The notes beneath the pieces were generated by a model. That model ran no database searches, was not told where the DNA came from, and was given only the letters and a program-made list of their open reading frames with translations. Of a stretch of 64,000 nt of DNA, positions 54,678 through 64,000 are shown in pieces (the first letter of the stretch is position 1; the number at the start of each line of letters is the position of its first letter). The stretch is from the NCBI GenBank assembly GCA_949825045.1, contig OX463836.1:16716329-16780328 (forward strand), written 5' to 3'. Source of the DNA: Argyresthia goedartella (taxonomy: Eukaryota; Arthropoda; Insecta; Lepidoptera; Argyresthiidae). Both the position numbers and the translations under genes were made by a program.

Positions 54678-56433
54678 CTAGTTTTTTGAATTCTGATTTA
54701 TCGCATTATTCCTGTAACTTGAACTTTGCCCTGCCTCTGTATCTCCTGAACTATCATTGCCCCTTTGGAACCCTATTGCCTTGAAACTAGCCTGAGGCTG
54801 TTTACCTCTACCGCGAAAATAACCGCGACCGCGCATCCCAAATTCGTTTCGCGCCTTCGTTCCTGCGTTATAATTATCCCTACGACTCACCGCGTTATAA
54901 CGTATCGTATTTACCCGCATAGCTCGATATTGCCCACGCATGTAGCTATTCCGCCTTACGTTATTCGTATTCATAGGTTCCGAACCATGCAACGCACTTA
55001 ATCCCCCATCGACATTCCGTTCTAAATGCCGAAGGAAGTCGACCGCATCCCGTATAGTCATTGGTTCCTTTCTAGCAAAAAACGCTACCTGAATATCACG
55101 CGGCAACTGTCTGAAAATCGTGTTGATTTTCTCCGTATCAGTAAACGGTATCGTAAGCTCATATATGATATTCAATTGAGAGGCAAAGAATTCTTCCATA
55201 CTTTGACCTTTCTTAGAATCAAACTTCGCAGTTAGGAATCTTTGCTTAATGAATTCCTGTTCATTATCACCCCAGAATACCTCTCTGAAATCTTTTTCAA
55301 AATCCGAATAGGTTCGCCATGAGTCTCTGTATATGCTCATTCGAACTTTTGCAATTCCTACCAAACTATCCGTTGCCCATATCAAAGCCCTAGAACTATC
55401 TCCCGAGACTTTAATATATGCCTTTAAATCTCTTAACCCGTCAAACGTCCTATGCGCTACATAAGCGCATAACTTTTTTGGGCGGCTAGCGTCCTATGCG
55501 CTGCATAAGCGCATAGAAAGTATTGCAAACTTCGATGTTTTATGAATATTCACCAAATTTCAGAACGTTCCCGGAAGAGGTCTTAGATTATGAGTAGTTT
55601 AGTTGGCAACCGTGTGATATGATTGGAACTGACATTGAGACAGCCAAATCAGATCAAATAAATAAAATACCAAGCCATGTCGCCATTTTGGGCAGGCGAC
55701 CGGCCGCAGACTTACATTTTATGTTTGTCAATATTTATTTATTGTGAAGTAATTACTGTGTTTTGTAATAAAATAATACATCTTATCGCTGGAGAAATTA
55801 ATAGTGGTGATGTGAAAAATGGAAAATAGTGTAAGTTTTGTGTTTGGCCCGTAAGAACGAAATATAATTAGAGGTGTCGGTGTCAAATAATGGATTCTGC
55901 AAACAATCGATGAAAAGCCTTATCAACTTTATTATCACATGTGAGTACTATACATCACAAGATAGGTAATTTCATAAACTTTATTATGGTACATAACATG
56001 TTAGGAAACAAATAACATAACCTAACAAACTTATCAAATTCCTAACGCAAGTCGATTGAAAGTTTATTTTCGCCAGAACCTTGGACGCGTTAGGGTCCAC
56101 GAGATTCGCTGTACAGGGACATTCCAGAGGTTAAGAAAATCATCGGATTTTCCGAACTCCGCCCATCGAATGTCGGCAACTTCTGTGTCATTTTCACAAT
56201 GCATGATTGACGTTTTTCTACCGATTGTTCAAACGTCTCTAGTTCCTGTCTGTCAGTCTGTCTGTCCGAAGTCCTACAGCATTTCTCGCGCGAGAACCCC
56301 TTTCCAAACTGTCTAATCTATTCACTATTTCAGATAACAATTGCGTCACCTGTCCTGGCGCCATTTCACTTGTTTGCAAAAGTGAATTGTCTCGTACTAC
56401 CCGACTAACGTTTTTTCTAAGCCGGCCGGCCAT
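54678..56433 (-). pseudogene. gag: Gypsy-type Gag, interrupted by repeat R1
   Basis: ATG at 56433 (MAGRLRKNVSRVV). The frame slips within a short GACA-rich repeat near 56250-56265, then reads QELETFEQSVEKRQS and KLPTFDGRSSENP up to a TTAA at 56131-56134. R1 intervenes, and the same frame resumes beyond the other TTAA (55433-55436) with DLKAYIKVSGDSSRALIWA and WRTYSDFEKDFREVFWGD. It ends at 54678 after an arginine/glycine-rich tail (RGRGYFRGRGK). The PTFDG...W...F pattern is a retrotransposon capsid signature. Any CCHC knuckle between here and pol is not evident in a single frame. Confidence 0.85.
55437..56130 (+). mobile_element. Repeat R1, copy 2, inserted at TTAA in Gypsy-type gag
   Basis: 694 bp between duplicated TTAA sites (55433-55436; 56131-56134). 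It starts CCCGTCAAACG and ends CATTCCAGAGG, with two palindromes near the left end (TATGCGCTACATAAGCGCAT at about 55450 and CTATGCGCT-GCATA-AGCGCATAG at about 55493). TTAA duplication with C-rich ends is the signature of piggyBac-type transposition; there is no coding capacity, so it would be non-autonomous. Terminal inverted repeat similarity is weak. Confidence 0.85.
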
Positions 56434-56634
56434 TATTCCTGAACACTAAACCGCCTTAGCTCGTCTGAAAACAATGCCCCTTTTTTTTTGCTTATTTCTT
56501 TTTTACAAAACTGAACTGTTTAAAATCGTTTCTACGTTGTGTTATTTTTAAAAGTAACGCGTTAGACCTTGATTCTTTTAGAATTCTAGGTATCAGACTA
56601 TCTAGGATATCCTTCGGTCTCGGCACCAGAAATC

Positions 56635-58860
56635 TGTAACGGCACACGGCTAAGGTCGAGCCACCGCTATCAGTAGCTATGATCGTCTATTCTATCTATC
56701 CCAAAATGAGAGGACCCGATTCAGCTGTAAGATTTGTAAGTTAAGAATGATAAGTCTGAATTTCTCGTTCGTAGAGAAGTTCGTTAGGCGTACAATAGTC
56801 GAACGAAGTTTGGTTCAGGAAGTTACAGTTTCAAGTTAGACAGAGAAAGCATATATGTCCGCGAGCCGGTAATTCGCATCAGTCAGCGGTGTATTGCGCC
56901 AGAACGATCGTTGTTATATTTTATGGGTGATGGCACCATCTGGTTTTTGTATATATGGGCGCTAGGAACCTTTTTTAGTGGTCGACCACAGTTTATAATA
57001 TTTGTTTGTGATATCGTATAGATATCCGTCGTAGTTTTACGACGTGAGTACTCAATGATATTTCATGTGCTCGCTAGTAGCGGCTTGTGGTGGTTCCAAT
57101 TATATATTTGGTTCACGGCAATAACGATCCGAAAAGACCGGTTTACACAATTGCGAATTGATTTTCCGAAATGGGTTCTGAACCAGCGGTTACCTCAAAA
57201 GGTCCGTAACGTTTTGAAACCTTCAACTCTGCGCAATTTGAGCTGGATGTTATCGAAACGTAAGCATTATTGTTTTAGGAGATCTAACCCACACCATAGC
57301 GAAGTGCATAGTTCGATAAATACCGAACTATGAATTCCACTAGCCACAGCACGTCCTTGGCTGAGCCAAATCATATATACCGACTCAGCCTACACATTAG
57401 ACCTCCAGCGAAATTTACATTTAATTTAAAGATGCAACTTGAATCCAACCTGACCCAAGGCAATGCAAAACACCTACCCGGACCTAAACAATGAACTTTA
57501 GACTGTAAATTGATCTCTTCGCGCGTCCCCGACAACACTCAAATGTCAAAATATCAACAGGATATGTTATCTGTGTTGACACCGGTTTAACTTTGTTCTG
57601 AATTTGTTATTTCCATCCGCGGAACCTCATCGATCAAACAGTCTCCCTATGCCCTGCCAACCTAGGTTTAGCCGCAACTAAACTCCTGTCTAGCCTAGTC
57701 TAAAACCTAGTGTTATACCACGTCCATTATCGACACCACTCGAAAATGGTTGAGTTTGATTTGAATGTGCTTGAATGTTTAATGACTGTGTGTGTGGGAA
57801 TTTCAAAACTCGCTACTCGAAAGGAATGAGGAGATGATTAGCCCGCGAATATCCTAAGAGCCAATCCAGGAACCCTATGGTTAAGGAAAAAGGAATTTAG
57901 GGTCGCTCCAAGCCCAGACTCAGACTCAGATAATTGACTTACAAGTTCTTTTCTAACGACCCAAGGATAGTTTTGGAATTTGGGGTTGGTTGATATAAAG
58001 GTTAGGAACCGAGGTATATCTCGGCGCTTCAGACACTCACGAAAACCCACTGAAACTTCGCAATCACAATTTCGTATAGTTCTGACGCGTAACACGGCAG
58101 ACAAAACTGTTTAGAACTCGTGAAAGACGACTGTCACAGTAGCTAGACGCTGAGACTGAATGCTCTCCCCTCCCACGCTCTCGTATTTATACGCCCCACA
58201 TGTCTGAAAGAAAAAAAACCAGCGTCCTTTGCGAACACGCTCTGCCCAAGCGAAGCTTCTTATCACTAACTACACAGGGTCTATTTTCAACCATGCCATG
58301 CAGATCCGCCGTTCTACAAACTGTGTGTACGCATATTCACTATGATCAACCGTAGGTTATCACTCAAATCATTTGGTACTGCCGATACACAGAATCTGTT
58401 GATCGCTGACCAATAAAAGCTTGTTGCGATTAATTAAGCATTTCCCGACCGCTAGACGCGCGTAGCAAAGACCACTAGAATGATATTCAAACTAGTGGTG
58501 TCAGACTCTCCATATCATACCTCAATCGCAATTGTATATTTGCAATCAACATAATAGCTTTCTCCGTATCGTTCCATAATAACCTTTCATTATTTAGTTA
58601 TTCACAATTTATTCAACGCGCAGCCAACTCGGCTCTGATTCCTACACATCTCGCAGGAATGCGACAAAAAAACCTGACCTGTAAACTTCCTGGAACCATC
58701 CCACGCGTCGGCTCTGTTTTTTTGCTAACTTGCCACTGAGCTACGCAAAACCCCCAAACGTTATCTGAACCGATTCGTATTCAAAACAGCGCGGCGTTGG
58801 GCTAGCCCTCTATCACGCAGAATGAAGTATCAAATGTACCGACTCTCGTGTACCATTACA
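56635..58860 (-). repeat. 5' LTR of Gypsy-type element
   Basis: 2226 bp. On the minus strand transcription would start inside it (see the TATA/initiator entry). The inner end is next to the primer-site candidate. The 88-codon frame seen in both LTRs has no ATG and is not listed as a gene. Confidence 0.95.
58155..58191 (-). promoter_or_regulatory. Candidate LTR core promoter: TATA box plus initiator
   Basis: TATAAATA (58191-58184, minus strand) is followed about 32 bases later by TCAGT (58159-58155), the arthropod initiator consensus. The same pair occurs in the 3' LTR (50166-50159 and 50134-50130). Spacing is slightly longer than the usual 30 or so bases. Predicted start of the element RNA is near 58157. 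Confidence 0.65.
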
Positions 58861-58864
58861 CAAT

Positions 58865-60332
58865 CACCATTCTGTCTAGTATAGATAAGATCATCGAGAG
58901 ATACTTCGGCATTCAAATAAATAACTACATACAAAAAAATGGAATCATAAATAACAATCAATACGGATTTCAAAAAAATAAAAGTACAACTCAGCTTTTG
59001 TCAAAATTTACTAACGAAGTTAACGAGTACCTAAATAATCAAAACATGTACTAACTATTTTTATAGATTTTAGTAAGGCCTTCGACACCATAGAATATGA
59101 AACATTATATAATAGATTAGAACGAAATGGTATACAGGGCCCATTCCTAAAATGGATAAAAAATTATCACAGCTGTCGATTCACAACAGTAAAAATAGCA
59201 GAACAGCTTAGTGGCTTGACTCATACTGAGGTAGGATCTGCTCAAGGGTCCATATTAGCTCCCTTAGAATATCTGTTTTATGTCAATGATATGTGTAATA
59301 TTATAACAGAAGGATCGGTTTACCAATTTGCCGATGATACATGCTTGGTTGTCGCCCACAGTGATATAAAAACAGCGGAACGGATTATGCAAGAAAATTA
59401 CAACCTTTTATACAAATGGGCGCATGACGCGGCGCTCATTATCAATTCAAACAAGACGAAAGTAGTACACATTCACTCATCTCACAACAGCACCGACATC
59501 CTACCCAGCATCGTAGCACATGAGCATCAATGTTTTCACGCAAAAAATACAAACTGTAAATGCACATCACTAGAGGTGGTCCAACAACACAAGTACCTAG
59601 GACTGATTATAGATAAGCGCTTCAACTGGTAACCGCACATACAACATGTGTGTCATAAACTGAGAGCGTTATTGGGTAAATTTGCGATTCTTAAATATAA
59701 AGTACCGTTTAAAATACTAAGACTAATATATATGACAATGGCCGATGCAATTATAGGATATGGTATAAGTAGCTACGGAAGATCATACAAAACATATTTA
59801 GAAAAGATATATAAACTCCAAAAAAGTATTTTAAAAGTATAATTGATCCAACAAAAGCCTTTTCTGGAGATAAGAAAACCAAAATTAACCTATTCCAATA
59901 CTGTAAAATACTAGATGTATACGACAAATTAAAATTACATACACTAATCGATGAAGATATTAACAAAACGTTCTTGAAAAAAAAGGAAAGATCCTCTAGA
60001 CTACGTAACCTTACCTCTATGCCATCATTTACATTACCTAGATATAATAATGTATATGGAACTAGAACATGGATGTACTTCTTGCCGGATATGGTCAACG
60101 AACTTCCAAACGACCTTCAACATTTATATATTAATAGCGATAGCAAAAAGTATAAGCATAAGATAAAAGAGTTCCTCATCAAATACTCTGTTTCCAAAAA
60201 ATATAATTAAAACATTGTTGTTATGTAAGTAACACTCGCCACTACAGATAAGCTACTGGCTTGCGTAGTGGCTATATAGTATAAGTTATAAATATTGTAA
60301 TTGGGATTAATAAATGTTTATAAAAAAAAAAA
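58865..60332 (+). pseudogene. LINE ORF2, 3' part: RT catalytic core to poly(A) (continuation of 47060-48609)
   Basis: Resumes at the right CAAT with TILSSIDKIIERYFG and NNNQYGFQKNKSTTQLL. After a frame break comes motif A (FIDFSKAFDTIEYE), then GSAQGSILAPLEYLFYVNDM, catalytic QFADDTCLVV, HKYLGLIIDKRFNW and later thumb/C-terminal blocks (59648-60210). Several stops and shifts (near 59052, 59630, 59840) show it is dead. The 3' UTR ends with AATAAA (about 60310) and a run of A to 60332, marking the true LINE 3' end. Confidence 0.9.
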
Positions 60333-60339
60333 ACACGAC

Positions 60340-61505
60340 TCCAGACCAAATCAAGAAGATCTACTAGTATAATTGATACTATGTGATCAGATGTTTTAGC
60401 AATAGCAGGTTGCCAGCTTGTACTTGGCTGTGGTTCTTCCGGACTCATGATCCCGTTTCCATTGACACCTAAGTCCTCTGGGATAATTAAACTATCATCA
60501 GAGTCATTATCGGTTTCGCCGATATATAACGGGCAATGGCCTAGCTGGAACAACATAAGTTGGGTCGTCATCCGATAAATCAGCGTTACCAAAAGGGTTC
60601 TCATCAGAGTCCGTTTCAGATACACGTGTCGTGACGCAGTGTCGTGATGGCGATGGAGTGCTGTCCTGTCCGATAATCTGCTCCATTTCATTTGCAATGA
60701 ATGATTGATTCTCGTGGAGATCCGACGAGTGGTTATCATCTGAAATATTAAAAACATTAGCATGAGGTTCTTTTGGATCCATGAATTCTGATTCATGATC
60801 TATTGAGGTTATGCCCACTAGCTAGAAAGCGGAATAAGACATTAATCGAGTAAATTTTGTCGTTTAATGGGTTTGTTATAATTATTATACTTATAACAAA
60901 ACCTACTCACCCTCATGACGTGATGTTGATGGCATAGTATGCTCCATATCTTCTTCAGGATTTCAGATGTAAGAGACCGCTATAAACTTACTGTACTCTA
61001 CATGCTCATAGAGCCACAAACTGGTTAGATTCTAATTCCGATAATGTCCAAAGTTACAAATTTTGTCGTTTAATGTGTTTGTTCTAATTATTATACTTAT
61101 AACAAAACCTACTCACCCTCATGACGTGATGTTGATGGCATAGTCTGGTCCATATCTTCTTCAGGTTTCCATTTGTTATCATCTGAAACAAATGATTAGC
61201 TATAAGAAACCGCTATAAACTTACTGTACTCTGCATGCTCATAGAGCCACAAACTGGTTAGATTCTAATTCCGATAATGTCCAAACTTAACCTTCGTCTT
61301 TGTTTGAACAAGAAATCTTAACCAGCAATCAAAGAATGCAATGAAATCAAAATACCTAGGATGAGGTTCTGTGTATCCTTAATAATATTATCATGTGGTA
61401 AGCTACTTTGGCGACGTCTGTACCTGTAGGGCCTGGTCCCTCCGCATGAGAAAACGGCAAAGCAGTCGCTTCCGTCGCCATCCCATCATCATCATCATCA
61501 TCTGA
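60340..61505 (-). CDS. Acidic multi-exon coding region (N-terminal exons), truncated by LINE
   Basis: Three exon-like segments on the minus strand each begin after TTTCAG with AT|GAT (Asp-rich). Exon 61501-61424: DDDDDGMATEATALPFSHAE, donor GTACAG. Exon 61182-61117: DDNKWKPEEDMDQTMPSTSR, donor GTGAGT. Exon from 60739: DDNHSSDLHENQSFIANEME, later SETDSDENPF and LSDDDPTYVV, with a frame slip near 60540 and then DNDSDDSLIIPEDLGV up to the LINE poly(A). All start in the same phase and the first two end in phase 1, so each can be skipped without changing frame. Acidic, serine-rich N-termini like this occur in many transposase genes and in host regulators; the product is unknown. Confidence 0.5.
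60886..61290 (-). repeat. Tandem duplication of an intron-exon unit, about 190 bp
   Basis: 60886-61065 and 61070-61290 share the same order: TTATTATACTTATAACAAAA, the CTCACCCTCATGACGTGATG donor/exon end, and a CTGTACTCT(A/G)CATGCTCATAG intron block. The left copy lacks about 35 bases, including the TTTCAG acceptor and the DDNKWK start, so its exon is probably unusable. The right copy is the intact exon 61182-61117. Confidence 0.85.
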
Positions 61506-61834
61506 AATATAGATAAGTTATAGCATACAAATCAACTGTACTGGGAAGTGAAAAATAAAGTTGTGATCAAAACGGTTCCATAATGAAAGTTGCTCAGAAT
61601 GATGTCCCTCACAAAGTAGTTCCTCATTTTGCGTTAATTCATTTAAACCTTGTATATAGTTATTAGACAAACACTTTGGGGCACACCAGTTGGCAGCATT
61701 TTTCAAGTAGGTATTCATGTTTTTCATTTTGCATCGGATACCTAACATCGAATTATTATTCAAGCACTAGTAATAATCAACGATGTATAAGTTTATCTAT
61801 CTAATCTACTTACATAGATACTGTAAGGTTCGAT
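61506..61834. other. Unassigned, possible intron
   Basis: AT-rich sequence upstream of the first acidic exon. An 82-codon minus-strand frame (61763-61518) has no recognised motif and is not accepted as a gene. Confidence 0.4.
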
Positions 61835-62203
61835 ATTTGTGGGAGAAGGAAAAGTAAAGGAATCCAGTACCTTACTTGCGCCGGTCTTCATCCCAGGAGA
61901 TAGTTTATGATTTTCACATTAATCCAAATAGGTTTTCCCAAACACTACACTGCACCGGTGCTAGGTTAATAACACAATCACTAGGTAGCGTAATTAGCGT
62001 TTGTAGGAATTTTCTTGTGGGGAGCGTAGCGAATTGCTCCTCATGCGCGCGCGTCTCGATCTGAACTGGTTCGGTCAGGAAAGGGACGAACGAAAGGATG
62101 CGAAAGGAAGAGTGAGTGTTTGAATGAGTGATTGATGCGTAGTGAGTGTAGCAATACTTAAATAATAGATAAATTGGTAATATTTTATATTTTGGCGTAG
62201 ACA
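61835..62203 (-). repeat. Candidate 3' LTR of BEL/Pao copy C
   Basis: Begins TGTCTACGCC at 62203 (minus strand) after the pol 3' UTR. It contains a GC-rich stretch with GCGCGCGC (about 62044-62052) typical of a transcribed leader. There is no second copy in the window to confirm the limits. Confidence 0.4.
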
Positions 62204-62352
62204 AGTCTGCCGGCCTAGAGGTTTCCTCTATATTAAGCTACAAGTTAACAGAGAATGTTAAAAATTAGTAAGTTAAAAAGTTAACAACAAAATAGATTCA
62301 AATGCTAAAAAACCAGGATTTATATACTAATTTAAGATAAATTGAGTTTAGT

Positions 62353-64000
62353 TTATTGAGTAGGCAAAGTACAAACTCGGATTACTGGACGTATATAGCT
62401 CCCAGAGGCAGTGCGAACTTTAACAGCTCTAACTACATTGTATTTTCCGGGATAGAGTTCATCAATAACTCCAAGAGGCCAACAAAGGGGATGAGCATTA
62501 TTATCTTTTATAACCACGACTGTGCCTAGTTTAATATTATCGGATGGCTTGGTCCATTTTTCTCTTTGTTGAAGCGAAGTGAGATATTCCTAACTACAAC
62601 GTCGCCAGAAATCATGTGTGAGTTTACATAACAACTGATAACGTGATAAACGATTATCAGGTTGATCTACAGAATTTTCAGCGGGCAAAAATTTTATAGG
62701 AGTGACATTTAAAAAATGATTAGGAGTTAGTGCGGTTACATCAGGTTCAGAACTTGAAACACATAGAGGTCTGCTATTTAACAACCCTTCTATTTGCACC
62801 AAGACTGTCATGAATTCTTCGTAGGTTAAGATCTGAGAGCCTATAGTTTTATATAAGTGAGTTTTAATGCATTGAACGTTTGCTTCACACAGGCCATTAA
62901 AATGTGGGCCATACGGGGGGCTATGTTTAAATTGAATTTTATTATTTGATAAATAATTACCAATATATGTTTGGTGAGCTGTGGACTGTAATAAATCGTA
63001 AATTTCATTAAGTTTGCGCTTGGCGCCTATAAAATTTGTTCCACCATCGCTATAGATCATGGAAGCTGGGCCTCTTCTACTAATAAAACGTTTGAAAGCT
63101 GAACCAATTCAAGATTATGTATGCTTGTTTGTATGTAGCAAGACATACAAACAAGCATACATAAGCCTATTGGCTTTTAATTCCTCGGCGTCTTATATGC
63201 GTTATATAAAAAGGACCAGCATAATCCACAGCGGTGTAGACAAAAGCTTTGGTTTGCGAGACTCGAAATGACGGTAAGTCACCCATGCGTGGGAAAGTGA
63301 ATTTAGGTTTAAGTCTGAAACATCTGTTACATTTATGCACGCGTTGACGAACTAAATTTCTAGCAGATAATATCCAGAATTTCTGTCTGAGCAATGCGAG
63401 TAAAAGTGATGGACCAGTGTGGAGGTTAGTTACATGATAGTTGTCAACAATAAGTTGAGTAATTAAATCCTTAGTAGGAAGCAAGATACCGACTCTAAGA
63501 ATGCCTTCTTGGTCGATGAAAGGGTTAAGTTTTGATAACGAGTTATTTAACAACTTTTTATTTTTTAACGCGGCAATTTCTTTAGAAAAGTGTTTGTTTT
63601 GAACATAACGAATTATGTAGTCTTCTGCAGTTTCGAGATCTTGAACGGTAATTTGTCCAGTGGAGCGCAATTTTCGTGAGAAACGGAGTCCGTATGTCAT
63701 CGAGCGTAGTAATGTTTTCCAATCGGAAATTCTTTCAGCCATCATGTCAATGGGATGAGATTCATGCGAGTTACTGACATTTTGAGCAACTAAACTTACT
63801 GTAGGTTTTGTTTCCAAAGTTTCAAAACAAACTTTCGGTTTGACTACAAAGTGTTTTACAGGCCAATCAGAAATTCTTTCAGCAGTCCACGAAGGACCGT
63901 GAAACCACAAGTCATTGTTCACGAGAGATTTAGCCGTTACAGGACGAGAGATAATATCTGCGGGATTCTCAACGCCTTTGACATGAAACCAATGTTTCGC
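62353..64000 (-). pseudogene. pol: BEL/Pao Pol C-terminal part (copy C): RNase H end, integrase
   Basis: From the edge: WFHVKGVENPADIISR and LVNNDLWFHGPSW (end of RNase H), LSKLNPFIDQEGILRVG, then the HHCC zinc region (YHVTNLHTGPSLLLALLRQK, HKCNRCFRLK) and the first core block AVDYAGPFYITHI near 63190. Between 63164 and 63115 a perfect hairpin replaces about 30 codons of the core. The frame recovers at FKRFISRRGPAS and goes on to IYSDGGTNFIGAK (second Asp) and PHFNGLCEANVQCIKTHLYK (Glu). A TAG interrupts at 62590-62592, then the C-terminal block KDNNAHPLCWPLGVIDELYP ends with TAA at 62353. Confidence 0.87.
63115..63164. repeat. Perfect 22-bp inverted repeat with 6-nt loop inside integrase sequence
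   Basis: Arm 63115-63136 (TTATGTATGCTTGTTTGTAT...) is exactly complementary to 63143-63164, separated by AGCAAG. One arm corresponds to the expected YVCLFVC coding sequence; the other is an inverted copy of it. It takes the place of the deleted segment between the first and second catalytic Asp regions. Confidence 0.92.

Larger units (their letters stand above)
48610..58860 (-). mobile_element. Gypsy-type LTR retrotransposon with 2.2-kb LTRs
   Basis: 10,251 bp flanked by a 4-bp duplication CAAT (48606-48609; 58861-58864). LTRs 48610-50836 and 56635-58860 begin TGTAACGG and end ATTACA on the plus strand and differ at roughly 15 positions. The coding strand is minus: gag to the right, then protease-RT-RNase H-integrase. 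A purine-rich tract lies next to the 3' LTR (50837-50849) and a TGGTGCCGAGACC primer-site candidate at 56628 downward, six bases inside the 5' LTR. It inserted into a LINE between two RT blocks, and later received repeat R1. Confidence 0.95.
61835..64000 (-). mobile_element. Third BEL/Pao element (copy C, different family), runs off right edge
   Basis: A minus-strand pol C-terminal half (64000-62353) is followed by 3' UTR and a candidate 3' LTR beginning TGTCTACGCC at 62203. The LTR far end is unclear, somewhere near 61835-61890. Its integrase and C-terminal blocks are Pao-type but clearly diverged from copies A and B. Confidence 0.8.

Noticed and set aside
57838..58104. 88-codon frame inside the Gypsy-type LTRs (also 49813-50079)
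   Set aside because: It opens with TTG and has no ATG. Its presence in both LTRs follows from LTR identity, and no protein motif is seen.
61518..61763. 82-codon minus-strand frame
   Set aside because: No motif, AT-rich codon use and no supporting context.

Overview
The window reads as a stretch of insect nuclear DNA, most probably from a moth or butterfly. That assignment is an inference from the AT-rich intergenic sequence, the mix of BEL/Pao, Gypsy, RTE, I/Jockey-type, pogo, piggyBac, hAT and MULE relatives, and a SINE-like repeat (22629-23036) of the kind dispersed through lepidopteran genomes. It is almost entirely transposable-element sequence, much of it nested. Only two places look like host genes: a small two-exon membrane-protein gene (16950-19238, +) and a GC-rich 85-codon frame with an N-terminal hydrophobic segment (26821-27078, -). 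Reading frames named here were followed by eye; no alignment or database search was run.

Layout, left to right. 1-4459 (-): BEL/Pao copy A, which runs off the left edge and has two internal deletions in pol. 5317-6552 (-): RTE-clade LINE fragment. 6553-9835 (-): decayed transposase ('element 1'), split by a 1.5 kb insert that itself carries a 0.7 kb repeat (R1). About 9960-15460 (-): nearly intact LINE with gag-like ORF1 and an EN-RT-RNase H ORF2 broken once at an A7 run. 16950-19238: host-like gene. 21310-21800 (-): LINE RT scrap. 22118-25982: pogo-type transposon with 16-bp TIRs and a TA duplication, holding a SINE. 27532-29840 (-): piggyBac-type pseudogene split by a 731-bp palindromic MITE. 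30787-38057 (+): BEL/Pao copy B, complete, LTRs 546 bp and differing at 3 sites, 5-bp duplication AGTAT, lying in a MULE-type pseudogene. 39060-40640 (-): hAT pseudogene. 42079-46669 (-): second pogo-type transposase with a PHD-like C-terminus, interrupted by 'element 2' (43117-45848). 47060-60332 (+): LINE split by a 10.25 kb Gypsy-type element (48610-58860, coding strand -, LTRs 2.2 kb, duplication CAAT). A second R1 copy sits at a TTAA inside that element's gag. 60340-61505 (-): string of small acidic exons, one duplicated. 61835-64000 (-): third BEL/Pao element, running off the right edge.

Most informative points: (i) elements 1 and 2 share a motif order and appear to be divergent members of one RNase H-fold-like transposase family that I cannot name; (ii) both closely related BEL/Pao copies keep the same in-frame TAG between gag and protease; (iii) R1 behaves as a non-autonomous TTAA-specific (piggyBac-type) element, because removing it with one TTAA leaves the gag frame continuous; (iv) the nesting gives a relative order of insertion events; (v) two perfect 20-22 bp hairpins with 6-nt loops occur, one replacing part of an integrase core; (vi) the acidic exons are phase-symmetric and one intron-exon unit has been duplicated. 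No CRISPR array, rRNA or convincing tRNA gene was seen.
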